The notes: generated by a model from the letters alone, not told the origin. DNA of 64,000 nt from Emydura subglobosa (GCA_007922225.1 ML679958.1:55446838-55510837), one strand, 5' to 3'. Positions 22,668-35,991 are shown, numbered from the stretch's first letter. Numbers and translations are program-made.

Positions 22668-22919
22668 CAGCATCTTCCCTGACCAATCCTCTGATCCCTG
22701 GGGATACCAGAGTTTTATAGTCCACTGGGGACATACCCCCAAGAAATGAACAATCTGTCAATTGTACATGTGCAAACACATCGCTCTGTTCTCCAGCAAA
22801 CTTGGAAACTAACGTTTTCCCACGAAAATAACTTGCTCTCCAGATGTACAAAAGCAGAGGACTTTTCCCTCGAATACGTTTAAGAATGTACTTATCATAC
22901 AAACATTATATTTAAAAAA

Positions 22920-24950
22920 AACAAACAAACGAACACGTGTATTTGTAGAAATAAAGCGGGGTGGAGTGGTAAGAAGAAGCTAGGGGCAAGAATGATGACA
23001 AGGAGTCCCGCGTTAACAATTACTTGTCGCGTATCCATGTAGGCAACATAATTAGCCATTACGGTACTTTATGCGTTAAAGAATATGAATTAACACTGTC
23101 CTTTTCTTCCACTCGCTTAATATTCATCGGGGTTGAATGGTGAGCATCTCCCGGGATTAATCCTTCAAGAAAGCAGGCAGGAAGCCCACCAACTCTCAGT
23201 ACCAATACTGTCTCATTGGGGGGCTGGAGGGAAGAAGAGAAGAGATTTCAACTGATGAAATGGGTGTATGGTTTATCATTAAGGTGTGAGTGTGTGCGCG
23301 GGTGCCCCCACACCAAAATATTGCCATGAGATTATTTTAAAAATCCTTGCACGGAGGAAGCTGCGAGGTTTGTAAAGTGGGAGTCTCAAAGGGAATTAAA
23401 CCATCTGCCCAAATGCCGTGTGGCAACAAATCGCTAGGTGTCAAGTTCCCTGACTGTGCCAAAGTGTCACTTTGTTAACGGTTCTAGACATCGTCTACAA
23501 AGTGGCGATGAAGGAGTGTATGGTTTTTCTGGTGTATATTAGCATCGATGCACCTAAGTTTTGTCCTGCTCCTCGAGATACGATTCTTCTTCCATACACA
23601 CTAAAACAGACATAATTTATCAATGCACTAAAGAGGTCAATGGAGTCCAAAAATCAGGTAGAAATTTCAAATAAAGAACTGAAACCAAATGACACTGTGA
23701 AGGCATTCTGCATCATTTCTAGTATCCCTAGTTTCTAAGGCTGGTTGAGTTTTGTGTGTATGTTTTTGGATGTGGGGGGTTACTTTGGGGGGTTTCTGCT
23801 TGTATATTTCTGATCATATCAATAGTGTCAAATATTCTTTTTGAACACACTCTTTTTAGAGGAATAATGAATTCTGTAAGTTCCATACAATGCACCTGTC
23901 ATCAGCTAATGATCTGAATTTCCAATGTCTTCTTACATCTTATAGACAATTTATTTCTACTAACTCACTGAGTTAGCCCGAGTTCTAGTGTTCCATTTTC
24001 AAGCTGTGCTTTTGATTGGTGCGCTTTAGCAATTAGGGGGCAAAAGATATCAATTAGCATGACATATCTCTTGGCCTTATTTTTCATAAATTTAGTATAT
24101 CAAGCCTGAATACATATTGCTTTTTGTTAACGTCTCCTAGACCGATTTTATAATCACACTAGTCCTCCACAATGTATAAATGATCAGTTATCATGCTTTA
24201 TCTAACCAAGCTTTTGTTATGACTTATGTCTGCTGCTCTAATAAACAATCATATTAAAAACAATGCATTCTGTATTAATGAAGGACGTTTGGAGTTGAAG
24301 GAAAGAGACATTTTCTGAGGCGAGATCAACGCTGCACCAGTTGAGTGACAGGCGAGCTAACAGAGAAACTGTCTGATGTGTCCCTTTTAGGCATCTGGCT
24401 TTAGCATGCTGTGTTTACAACCCGGAGCTGCTTGAAACACACACGTTACTTTCTGTTAGGCTTGGATTAAATTAAAAAAAAAATCGATCTTCACATCAAA
24501 ACTTTTGAGGACAATATATGTTTGCTTTCAAGCTTACCCCGACAAAAGGTGAATCTAGAAACCTCCTGGTGACCTCTGCAGAAGCTAAAATAAATAAATA
24601 AATAAAACAAAAACAATGTTGGGCAAAGTGTGCCTGAAGGCAGGCGAGGAAAGTGGCAATTTGTTCCTCTTGTTCAGTTTAGTAAAACCACACTGATGGT
24701 GCTTTGAAAAAAAAAGCAAAACAAAACCCTTCTGCTGAGAGAGTTCGCTTTTGTTGCTGAAACAAAGGCCCCATGATACACTAATTTTCACCAAATTGTT
24801 GGGGAATCAAATCCGTTAAACAGGATTTAAAACATTGCAAGAGAAAAATAACAAGACAGAAAGGGTAGTTTAAATGTAAACTACGCCTACACTTGCAGTA
24901 ATCAAATAATAGACTGATAGAACACTACCTGGTTCTCTTCAACATAGGTA
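22920..24950. other. Upstream region of the PCDH8-like gene, no gene
   Basis: This is AT-rich, single-copy-looking DNA without recognisable transposons. It contains clustered homeodomain-type TAAT cores, for example around 23045-23130 and 24025-24200 (CAATTAG, ATCAATTAGCAT). It could hold cis-regulatory elements; there is no direct evidence. Confidence 0.4.
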
Positions 24951-25070
24951 AGGGCCAGATTCTAACTCACAGTGAGTAGCTGTTTGCTCTCCTAGTAGTC
25001 CCATTTCTTCCTGTCTACTTACAGTGTAAACTGCTACTCAAGGTGAGTAAGGGTATCAGAATCTGGCCCT
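24951..25070. mobile_element. Short foldback MITE with 13-bp perfect ends
   Basis: The element starts AGGGCCAGATTCT and ends AGAATCTGGCCCT, a perfect 13-bp inverted repeat 120 bp apart. The interior (ACTCACAGTGAGTAGC / GCTACTCAAGGTGAGT) is also partly palindromic. Confidence 0.7.
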
Positions 25071-25076
25071 GCATCC

Positions 25077-25512
25077 TTATCTATACTGGGATTTCAGCCA
25101 CAAGTGTAGCAGCTGCCCTGATGCAAATTCCTTAGGCTGCTACTCTGACTCCTGTCTCCCACCCTAGTCCCTTCATGCAAATCTGCTCTGAAAGCCCCAG
25201 ATCTGGCTGGAAGGAGGGATTTCCAATGGCTTAGGAACTGAGCAAGACAGCCACAAATTGTCCTCTAAAAGGACCCCCTCTCAAAACCTGGTTACAGAGA
25301 TTGGTGCAGGGATTGGTGCAATCTCATCCCTAATATATACAGTTCACGTTGATTCAGTACAATTTGCAGGGGTGCAGTTTAGACCCAATTTCAAAGTGGT
25401 TAAGATGCCCCAGTGCATATGACACAGCCCCATTGTAAATTGGGCCTACGCCAGGGTTTTGTCCCACTACTAGTCCAGCTGGACCGGCGATTGAAATCCC
25501 AGTGTAAATAAG
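25077..25512. mobile_element. Foldback MITE with about 24-bp ends
   Basis: Left CCTTATCTATACTGGGATTT and right AAATCCCAGTGTAAATAAG are imperfect inverted copies. It lies 6 bp from the previous MITE. Non-coding. Confidence 0.6.
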
Positions 25513-26734
25513 ATTTAAACCTCCAAGAATCATTAAACTGCTTCCCTCTCCCTGTTCCAGCTCCTGCTCAGAGAAAGTTGCAAGAGTAATGTTGTGAATT
25601 ATTTGGCTATACAATTTAGAATTTTGTTGCCCTCTAAAGTCTATTCCAGATCTCATTCTATACACTCCATAATCACTAATACTAATCAAGAAACTACCAT
25701 TAACATGTTTCCAGAACAAATGAAACCACAGGGAAGCTGCTTCTGACTCCCCAAATGTAATGCAGCAAATGGTGATTAAGGCATGTTTTAATGGGAACAT
25801 AAACTTTTACAAGATCTTGAAAAGTTTTTCTCCTTTAGATTTCTTTTTCCCTGTGCAATGAACAATTTCTGCGTGGTTTTATCCTTAGTACAGATTCCTA
25901 TAAAGACAGAAAACAATTTGCATTTCTCAAATAGGTGCACATTCTGGAGATTTCATGAGAGCGTACTATCAAGTACAATAGCTTCAAGATTTAAACACCA
26001 GGAACTGAAGCCATTAAGAAGAAACTGATACATTTGTTTGAAAAATGAATCTGAAGGACAGGGATCTTTTTTTCAGTTTTATAATCATTCCTTAAAACAG
26101 AACCAAAGTTAATCATCTGAGCCAAAAGCATACAAATGAGATATGTCTTAATGTCATGTTGTCAAATCTTCTTATTAGACTGTTGGATATTAAATTCTTT
26201 TGTGGTTAGAACCAGAGGGTTCAGCTTGTTACAAAGAAAGATATCAGTAAAAATACTCATCTCTTTAATAAAGTATCTTCTGAGGAGATAATTCAGGATC
26301 ACACAGAGCTAAACATGCCATATATCCAATATCCTAGTGGCAGTTTAAAATATAGCTGAGAATTACTAAAGCACAGCAGTGTAGAAGCAAATCATCTTTA
26401 TCAAATTCAAAGCCATCTTTTCTTTAACCTGGTGGAAATTAAGGAAGAATCAGAACTAATTGGTATCTAGCCTGAATACTGAAGAGGAATGTATTGCGTT
26501 ACATCACCTTGGTTTATTTCTAATCATTTAAGCCTTTTTTCCCCCAAAGTATCTATTGAGAAACATGTTTATACAGAGAATGCCACATGATACAACAAGA
26601 AAAATGTTATTCTAATAATTTCAATACAATTTTGTTATTTGTTGTTAACAAAAGCTTAGATCCAACAGTCCTTGTCCAGGCAAAACTCCCCATTGAATCT
26701 GGGGCATTTTGATTACTTAATAATGACACCGAGC
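25513..26734. other. No gene; AT-rich unassigned
   Basis: No coding pattern; no repeat recognised. Confidence 0.4.
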
Positions 26735-26925
26735 TCTTACATAGCATTTTTATCCATAGATCTCAAAGGGTTTTACAAAAGAAGATAGGTACCATTATCC
26801 CCTATCTATAGATGGAGAAGTTGAGGTATAGGGAGGTGAAATGTTTTACCCAAAGTCACACAACAGGTCAGGGGCAGAGTTGGACATGGAATTCAGGACT
26901 TCTGACTCCTGAGTCAGGGCTTGTT
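26735..26925 (-). repeat. MIR-like SINE
   Basis: Minus-strand MIR-type blocks: AGCTCTTACATAGCA, ATCTCAAAGGGTTTTACAAA, CTATAGATGGAGAAGTTGAG and CCAAAGTCACACAACAGGTC, with the 3' end of the match at TTCAGGACTTCTGACTCC. Confidence 0.7.
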
Positions 26926-27217
26926 CACTGTTTCCCTGATTGGCTGGTGACTTAGAAATACCAGTGAGGCAGGGAGAGTCCTTCATTTACCAAATAACCA
27001 AATCTTGTGGTCCTTAAACAGGCAACGGTCCCACTAATATCTATCTCTTGCATTTTTAAGTTACCCCTCACTGTATGTAAATGCCAGACAACAGTTAAAG
27101 ATGATCTTTGGAAAACACTGATATCAGTGAAACTATAATGATTTTCCAGGAAAGGATCTGGCCCATTCACTCCTAAATGCTCCCTGCTCTCAGTTGCATG
27201 TTCAGCTCACTCCAGAT

Positions 27218-27345
27218 GTTCCCTGCATCTGACAAAGTGGGTTTCTGCCCATGAAAGTTTATGCCCAAATAAATGTGTTAGTCTTTAAAGTGCCACAGGA
27301 CTCTCACTGTTTTGCTTACAACAGACTAACCACTCTGGAACCTGT
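27218..27345 (+). repeat. Penelope-type tail fragment
   Basis: Matches the tail at 15671-15760: GCATCTGACAAAGTGGGTTT, CCCATGAAAGTTTATGC, GTGTTAGTCTTTAAAGTGCC and CACAGGACTCT, and continues to CAGACTAACCACTCTGG. No RT remains. The hammerhead-like core is further decayed (CTGACAA). Confidence 0.7.
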
Positions 27346-27555
27346 TCTCGCGTGTGTGGTTATGGCGAGGAAGGGCATCTTCTCCTACTTACTTTGTCTG
27401 CTTCTTCTCCACCTACCCCCACTCCACCATTTTCCTGGTAGTTCTTTATTCACCCCCATTAATCTGAAATAATCTGAAATAATCCACAATTTTCAACAGC
27501 AGAGCATTGTCTTTAAAAGAAATGTCACAGTGTAAGTCTTTTACTTTATTGACCC

Positions 27556-27650
27556 TTCATTAAATCATAGAAATTAGAGTTGAGAAAAGACATATGAGGT
27601 GATCTAGTCCATCTTACTGCCAATGCAAGCTTACTTCTACAGTGTATTTT
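27556..27650 (-). mobile_element. CR1 3'-end fragment
   Basis: The plus strand reads AATCATAGAAATTAGAGTTG then GATCTAGTCCATCTTACTGC, the antisense CR1 tail. Confidence 0.55.
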
Positions 27651-28560
27651 CTAGTGCAGTGGTCCTCAAACTGCAGCCCTTGCAGCTGCTTCTGTCACAA
27701 TGGTGAAGCATCAGTCAGTCTTCAAGCAGTGACACTTCCTGCTACTTGTAGCTCAGCACCGGACTCTTCTGGGAGTTCCAGGGGGTATTTTGATCAACTA
27801 AACTCAGAATAACAAGTACATGTCTGCATCCTGCACAGCTGCTTCATGTCTTTCTTTCTAGAGTGTTTCTTTGGTGTAAATCCAACCATGATCAAAACTG
27901 GAGGATTAGCAATCCCTGGAGGACAGAATAAAACTGCAAAAAGACACAGAAAGGCAATGCGGGAAAATTCAATACTAATAAAATCCTTTACAGAGAGAGA
28001 GTGAATAAACAGCACAGACACAAAATGGCAGAGCAATCTACTTTTATGCTGTCATAAACTTACTTTTGAGTGTAGCTAAAGCACTATGGAAAGGTATGAG
28101 GTCAGTAGAGTCGGGAGGCTAATACAAAAGGGGATTTGCATATACTAATTATGAATAAACATAGCAAGCTTGCTGTCTTTTATTCAGAGGGTTATTTTAT
28201 TGGTTGATTGTAAGTATTTGGATGGCTGCTGGTTCATTTTTGAAAATGTTTGTGAATTCTGAACTTCAGACTATTGTTATTCGTTACTCACTATTAGTTA
28301 TTTGTCATTTATTAATCATTGTCTTCTTATGTTCTTACTGTTCTCCCATTTAAAAATGTCAGTCATTTCAATACCATGTGATTTAGATGACCAATCACAA
28401 ATTACATGTGAGGAACCGCAGACATCATACCAGGGAGGACCCCACGCAGTGCTCAGACCATGCCCACCACCCAACACTGCAGAAGAGGGGCTAGTGAAGA
28501 TCTAGCTCACAAAGATCTAGCCCATGAAGCTCCTGACTGGGGTAAATGTCCAGTCCCACC
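27651..28560. other. No gene; unassigned
   Basis: No coding pattern or named repeat. Confidence 0.35.
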
Positions 28561-28975
28561 ACTATTTAGTGGGACACACTATTTAAACCAGAAAGCGGCA
28601 CAGGAAATTGTTGAGCAACTAATTGAATCTCTGGCTGGCTGCTATTATGGGACCTGCCTATTTGCCTGACTCCCGAGCTCTGCCTTGCTGCCTGTTCCTG
28701 GCTCCTGGCTCTGAACCTGTTCCTGCATTCCTTATCCCAGACCTCTGTCTGCTCCCAGTTCCTGCTTTCCTTCCTCACTTCAGTTCCCTGCGCCTACACC
28801 CTACCCATGGCTTAACTCTTGATTCTGTCTCCAGCTGTGGCCTTTGGCTCAGCATCTGACTCAGACCCCGGCTCTGGTTCCAGGCTCCTGACTCTATCGA
28901 TTAAGCCTGACCGCCCACCCCCCAGTCCCTACGTTATGAGTAATAAATAGTCAAAGAAAACAGTTTGGGAACAAG
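28561..28975 (+). other. Pyrimidine-rich LTR-like sequence
   Basis: A TATA-like TATTTAAACC (28581) is followed by a long CTCCTGGCTCTG-type pyrimidine-rich tract and CCCAGTCCCTACGTTATGAG, resembling R/U5 of turtle Gypsy-type LTRs. No ends or duplication defined. Confidence 0.3.
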
Positions 28976-29085
28976 TACATGTACAAACATTATATACAAT
29001 ACATTACATTACATGTACATGATTCAATATAAATTGTAATGATTCATACATTACATGTACAATCATTCATACAAATCATGATTGG
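28972..29085. repeat. AT-rich palindromic TACATGTA cluster
   Basis: ACATTACATGTACATG, CATTACATGTACAATC and GTACATGTACAAAC recur in direct and inverted order within about 110 bp, forming a possible cruciform or simple satellite. Confidence 0.5.
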
Positions 29086-29284
29086 CTTTGAGTATGACTC
29101 ACAAATAGGAAAAAAAAGGGAAAATGAATCTGATAATGTATTTGTAACAAATAATTTGACCTAATATAGATATTAAGCTTGGGAGCAGAGGAAGAGATGG
29201 GGCCCTTCTAACGAAACAGTGTATAATACAAAAGAGTTGAAAATGACTTTTGTCATTGCTTTATCCCATCAAAATATAAAATAT

Positions 29285-30690
29285 GTCAAGTGATGAGGCT
29301 TCTATTACTTCCCTACAGAGGTTGTTCCATAATCTAATAGATCTCATTGTCAGAAAGTTTTATCTGCAATTTCCCTTTCCTAATTATCCTATTTATCCTT
29401 ACACCACTGTAAATAATTCTTCTCTCTTTCTTGGTGTTTGCATCCTTGAATTAATTATATCCTGTTATTTTGCATCGCCACAGTAAGCTATCTTTTTGCC
29501 AAGCTATGTATTCTTTCCCCATAAATCAATCCTTTCACTGCTTTAATTCATCTCATCCTTCTTTGAATTCCATCTAATTTTTCAATATTCCTAGAAATGA
29601 GAGGTGAAATTTTGCTCCCTCCCCCTCCAAAGTCATTTAATATCTCCAGGACTGAATACAATATTAAAGGTGCTGTGGCAACCAGAGCCATATGTAGATT
29701 AATACTGTTTTCATGTCATGATGCTTCTTTACATGCAACCCAAATGGCATTACAGCTTTGCTGCTCAACATCACTACATTTCTTCTCCCCATTGGTCTGT
29801 GTTTTAATTATTTTCCCCAGATGTATCAGTTTGTACTTTTCATTTTTCAAAGATCAAATCTCTCTTTTATTTATTCATTTTTAGTTTCCCACCCATATTT
29901 CTAACCTTTCTGGGTCAATTTTTATTATCTTCTGTCCACACTAATCTTTGCAACACTTCCCAGTTTATTACCACCTGTGAATTGTGCTGACATGTTATTT
30001 ACCCAGTTCCCAGGACCTTAATGAAGACGTCAAGTAAGACAGGATAAAAGACCTTACCATGTGTACACTTCACCCTGTTCAGTGTATTTCCATCTATCCC
30101 TTTCTTTGTTAGCGTTAATCTAATTTTCCTCTACACAAGATTCTTCACAGGCAAGCCAATTTGAAGTCATACCAAAAATAAGGTTGTTGTGAGATAATGT
30201 GTCCAGTCATTAATGTTTGCTTTAGTGAGGCCCTGATCATACAATCTGAATTGCACAAGTGGACTATTTTACCTTCATGTAACACTGGGGCTACATATGA
30301 ACTCAGGAATCCACTCAAATATATCAGATTTGGAATCCGGCCCTAATTTTGTAATTACATTTGAAAAATCAAGTTTGTCTTGAAAAACTTGATCTTTACA
30401 AACAGATTCCATTATCATCTGATATTTAGTGATATTTCTCAGAGTCTTGGTTCCATTATTATACCAAGGACCGCAATTAGACTACCCCAACATCAATTGC
30501 CAGAATCAGCTGTCTCCCCTTTTTGAGGATTGGTACATTCTAGTATCTCCTCAGTCCTCTGTGATTTTTCAAAGTTGTCAGAGAGTCAATAAGCCCAGGT
30601 GTTTTAAGGATTTCCTGAGGCTGATGTGTTCTGTTCTGCTGAATTTGGATAATATTGACATAAATCATTTCATAGCATGGACTTGAGGAA
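29285..30690 (-). mobile_element. Ancient CR1/L3-like LINE remnant
   Basis: Minus-strand CR1-type order is recognisable in blocks: GAGGTTGTTCCATAATCTAATAG, TCAGAAAGTTTTATCTGCAA (29350), a GTGAATTGTGCTGACATG block (29975), and GAGGATTGGTACATTCTAGT and CAGTCCTCTGTGATTTTTCA (30525-30575). Divergence is high and there are no open frames. Confidence 0.5.
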
Positions 30691-33600
30691 AATATATTTA
30701 TATGGGGAAAAAAACTACACACAGCCCTCTGCACCACCTAAAAAGACCATTGTCCCTCACCAGTGTAGGAGGGGAGGTACAGATGGAGAGCTCATATGGT
30801 GGCCAAGATGGAATAGCTGCCATATAGGAATTGTTCTGCAGAGCTGCAGATTGTCCCTGGGAGTCTGATGGGATGAATTCTATTCCCTATTATTATTATT
30901 TTTTTTATTATTATTAAACCGCAGAAGAGTACTGTGCTTACATTTCAATTAATTAGGCTCTGTGCTGGCTATGGGGTGAGCTAATCTTTACACAAATAAA
31001 ATAAATGCTGTGCTTACACTTAGAGATTAAAATTCTGCTTGTGCTCAGCTAAAATATAAAATCAGTAGTTTGGAAGAGCAGGCTTCGAGCAAAATAAAAT
31101 TGCTTTGGGAAACTGAAGAACTCAGGGGGTTGGTAATGGGATATGCAGTCTTTCACCTTTACCATAGGTCACTAATAGGAATCTAGACCAGGTTAGTAGT
31201 AATGACCTGAATTTTGAAACTAAAACTGCGATGTCTGTTTTGTAGCCTTTAGGAAATATGCTGGTGATCTCAGGCCAATTCCTGGTGGTAAGTGTCCACA
31301 CAACACTCAGCTGCATCTGCCACAGCAGAGGGAGCAACATTTCCCTGCCCCAGGAGACTGAAATAGCCTCTCACCTTTAGAGGTGGACCCTCTGCGAAGG
31401 TATGGGCAGATTGGACAGGCACTAAGAGGAAGTTCGAGTCTTCCCATTCAATTCAGTGGATGTTGGATCAGTCTCTAAATGACTGAGTCGTGTGCAATTT
31501 AAACAGTAATTGCTATTAGACGGAAGCAATAGAAGATGGGGAACGGCAGCACAAACGATGAAGAAAACAGTGTAGACATGACAAAGAGCCATGCCCTTCA
31601 TATTTTGATATTTGTCAACAGTTCTGATGTTTAGACAGTTTGTCTTAAAAATAAAAGAATCATTTTTAATCACCTTTGTATTTCTTTGGATTCTCAAGAA
31701 TGATATTTCTTGCCATATTTTATTTTGATTCCAATCTTTGTCTTTAGCCATATAAGCAGAAAATCCAATAAACATGTGCAAAGAAAACCTGTTGCAAAGA
31801 CAGATTATTATGAGTTATTGTTATTATTACCTATTACTTGCTAAGGACAGACACTGTGCTTTGACTGTTAGATAAGTACAAATAAGCCATGCTCTTTCAT
31901 TCAAATTCTGCCTTCAGCTGCATTTCATAACTCTTAGGGAGTAAAGGAGGGCAGAATTTCTCTCTCCAAATATTAGAAATGCATTTATGGGAAAGAGAAA
32001 GAGAGGGAGTAAGATTGTAGAGTCAACCATTAATAGCGAGGAGTTTATCCTTCTTTATCTACATTTTATCAGCTAGTATGTTCTATTTTATTCTTTATAA
32101 TGTGATGCAAACTCATGAAGCTATGTTATCCCTGCAGGTTATATTATCCCAAGGGAATTTCAGGATTTCATATCACATCTATACAGGCTCCCTTTGATTA
32201 TAATTGCCTAGTGATTTAATGCAAAACTCCAGCTATTTTTATGTATTGTTTGTCATATGCTGTTTTACTGTAACTAACCAGACTGCTTTTTCAACTGCAG
32301 ACATAGACAGCTTTATTTTAAAGCCTCACCCACACCCTCCTGTACACACACACATCCTTGAATTTTATACTTTGGTGAAGAGATTCACTGGGTAATCTGA
32401 GCACTCCAGGATGGGAAGGAGGCTGATTGCCATTCAATGATGCTTGAATGAAAAACCTTTGGTCAATGACTTGTTTCCTCTCCACAGTCTCAGCCTGTTA
32501 CTTTTTCCTGCCAGATGGTGTGAGAGATCTATTTCTGAACCCCTAGACTGATATAAAGAATTAGAGCTGCTTTGAGGGCATGCCTCCTTTCCAAACCCTT
32601 CCAAGCGAGGATTTCAGCATTCTCTATTGTAAATTTTGTAGCTGAACTTTTTCAGACTACTGTTTACTTCTTCTTTTAGCCACATAGAGATTTTACAGTC
32701 CTATTCCCAAAGGAACTAGCTTAAAGGCACACACACACACCGGAGATATATGTTGTGCAACACACACAGGCGCAGCTTGGTAGTTGGACTACTAGAGAGA
32801 CATTGCATATTTCACTTTTGATTGAGGAAGTCCATCTGTCCAATATGGACAGTGCCTTATTGTGCATAAATACAGCGAGAGTACACAGCTAAACACAAAC
32901 ATGTCAAACTTTCCTCATAACTTCTGACAGCAGGAAGCCAATTACTTTGAAAAGAATTGGCTCTGTTTCTTGACTACAATAATACAAATATATCCCCCTT
33001 GATTCTAACATCAAAGTAGAGCTTTGCATTTCCAATACTTTAATTCAATACAAGGCAGCATTTTCATTTATTTTATTGCAGGGGATAGATTGTTGAGTTT
33101 CTCTGTTAGAGGTGTAGCAATGGCAGGGCTGGAAGATGTTAATAAATAATAGATGGATTCTCTCACTTAAAGACAATGATCTGCAGATTCTTGTTGTCAA
33201 TTTAATTTAGGAAAAGAAAATAATTTAAATGATGATAGAATCTTCCTAATCAAATGAGAGAAGAATATGGCATTCAGAAGAACAAAGACTGATGCCACAG
33301 CAGGACTATCTGACAGGCTTGAAAAACTACTGTAAAGTTGCCAACATAAGAAGCCTTTTATCTTTTACACTAGCATTTCAAGCCTCTGATTTCCATCCAA
33401 GGAATAGGAGGAGGAACAAGTAGTCCTCCCACCAGTTCATTACATACTGTTTTAATTATCATTATTTTAAAAATGTAAATAGTCACCAAATAGACATAAC
33501 TTTTGAAAACTAATAGAAGAGAATTAGAAGAATATTTTTGCAATTTGGCTTTATTCCTAACATAAAAGAACATTTCTCTTTTTATTTTTATTTCCCTTTA

Positions 33601-34344
33601 TGTTCCTTTTTGGGTAAATAGATATTGGCATATGTAATTAATTTCCCTTCTAAGATTAGTGTTAAGCATGGTAAACTATTTGGTAGATTAGCTATGTTGC
33701 ATTAATATTGCTAAGGTCTTTCTACTCATGAGGGCAACCATAGTCTCCTGAACAGTCTGCAGATCTGTGCAACTCAGCTGGACACACTCTAGACCTGATC
33801 AGCCCCCATGGCATAGATATTGGAGGTAGAGTAACTGGAACCTATCCTGGTCCAGTCATCACCCCATACAGCCTTCTGCCTCACTGGTGGATTTTTATAT
33901 TGTCTCTGGTTGCATCTTAATCACTAAGAAACTGATTTTCCAAATTAGTGATGCAATTGTAGCCATACACTTGTAGCCATACAACACCCGGTGTACATGT
34001 ATAAATCAGATATTGTATTTGAACTATGCATCTATGCTGGGATTTTCAAAATGAGCCTAAAGAAATTAGACACCCTTGGGTGCCTAATTCCCCAATGGTC
34101 CTTTGTAAATCCCAGCCTCAGTTACCGCATACATGCAGAAAAGCCTGTCATTCTACTTACAATAGATGTCCTCGCACATCTTTGAAAAATCGTAATCACC
34201 CTCAATTTATACTAGTTTTAATTCCTCTCCTTTGTTTCCCTTGTTCTTACATTTGTCTATAGATATTTTAGTTGGCTAATATTACTCCTCATGTTTTCTT
34301 CATATAATTTCCATCATCAGCCTGTCTTTATGGTCCTGATTCTC
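30691..34344. other. No gene; long AT-rich stretch
   Basis: Mostly unique-looking. Small features: (TTA)n at 30889-30917, a short direct duplication of TTGTAGCCATAC near 33957-33982. Nothing coding was seen on either strand. Confidence 0.45.
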
Positions 34345-35991
34345 TTCTTTAAAAAAGGGAAGAAGGAGGAATCAGGAAACTACCGACTAGTCAGCCTCAC
34401 TTCAGTCCCCGGAAAAATCACAGAGCAGATCCTCAAGGAATCCATTTTGAGGCACTTGGAAGAGAGGAAGGTGATCAGGAACAGTCAGCCGGGATTCACC
34501 AAGAGCAAGTCATGGCTGGCCAACCTGATTGCCTTCTATGATGAGATGACTGCTTCTGTGGATGTGGGAAAAGTGATGAACATGCTATACCCTGATATTA
34601 GAAAAGCTTTTGATATGGTCTCCCACAGTATTCTTTCAGCAAGTTGAATGGGTTGGATGAATAGACTATGAGGTGGATAGAAAGCTGGCTAGATCATCGG
34701 GCTCAACAGGCTGGATAGATCAACGACTTGATGTCTAGCTGGCAAAAAGTGGAATACCTGAGGGGTTGGTGCTGGAGCTTCATTAATGATCTGCAGGATG
34801 GGGTGGATTGCACCCTCAGCAAGTTTGCAGATGACAGTAAGCTGGGGGAAGTGGTTGATATCTTGGAGGGCAGGGATAAGAAACAGAAAGACCTAGACAA
34901 ATCGGAGCATTGGGCCAAAAAAAAATCTGATGAGATTCAACAAGGACAAGTGCAGAGTCCTTCACTTAGGATGGTGATCAATGGCTCAGTGTCTAGTTGG
35001 CAGCTGGTATCAGCCACAGTGCCCCACTGACTGGTCCTGGGGCCAATTTTGTTTGACATCTTCATAATGATCTGAAGGATGGGAAGGATTGCACATTTAG
35101 CAAGTTCACAGTTGACACTAAAATGGAGGGGAGTGGTAGATATACTGGAGGGTAGGGATAGGTAGGGTACAGAGTGATCAAGAAAAATTGGAGGATTGGG
35201 TCAAAAGAAATGTGATGAGGTTCAACAAGGATAAGTATAGAGTCCTCCACTTACAATGGAAGAATCCCATTCACTACTACAAACTGGGGACTGACTGGCT
35301 AAGCAGCAGTTCTGCAGAAAAGGACTTAGGGATTAGAGTGGACAAGAAGCTGGATATGAGTCAACGGTGTGCCCTTATTGCCAAGAAGGCCAACAGCATA
35401 TTGGGCTGCATCAGTAGGAGCATTGCAGGAAGTGATTATTCCCTTCTATTTGGCACTGGTGAGGCCACATCTGGAGCATTATGTCTGGTTTGGGGCCCCC
35501 CACTACAGAAGGAATGTGGACAAAGTGGATGCAGTCCAGTGGAGGACAACAAAAATGATTGGAGGGCTGGGGCACATGACTTACGAGGAGAAGCTGAGGG
35601 AACTGGGCTTCTTTAGTCTGAAGAAGAGAAGAGTGAGGGAGGATTTGATAGCAGCCTTCAGCTACCTGAAAGAGGATTTCTGGGGGGATGGAGGTAGGCT
35701 GTTCTCAGTGGTGGGAGATGATAGAACAAGGAGCAATGGTCTCAAGTTGCAGTGGGGGAGGTCTAGGTTGGATATTAGGAAAATCCTTTTCACCAGGAGG
35801 GCGGTGAAGCATAGAATGGGTTTCCCAGGGAGGTGGTGGAATATTTTTCCTTAGAAATTTTTAAGTTCCAGCTTCACAACGTTCTGACTGGGAAGATTTA
35901 GTTGGGGTTGGTTCTGCTTTGAGCAAAGGGTTGGACTAGATGACGTCTTGAGGTCCCTTCATCCCTAATCTTCTATGATTCTGTGATTCTT
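34345..35991 (+). pseudogene. CR1 LINE ORF2 remnant with internal duplication
   Basis: The plus strand reads CR1 reverse transcriptase: [44 protein letters not shown], then KFADDSKLGEV (the FADD catalytic site, about 34820), EKDLGIRVDKKLDMSQRCAL, RPHLEHYVWFGAP and RLDIRKILFTRRAVKHRMG. It ends in the CR1 tail TTCTATGATTCTGTGATTCT. The RT core is duplicated in tandem (34719-34977 and 34978-35260). 5'-truncated; several frameshifts. Confidence 0.88.
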
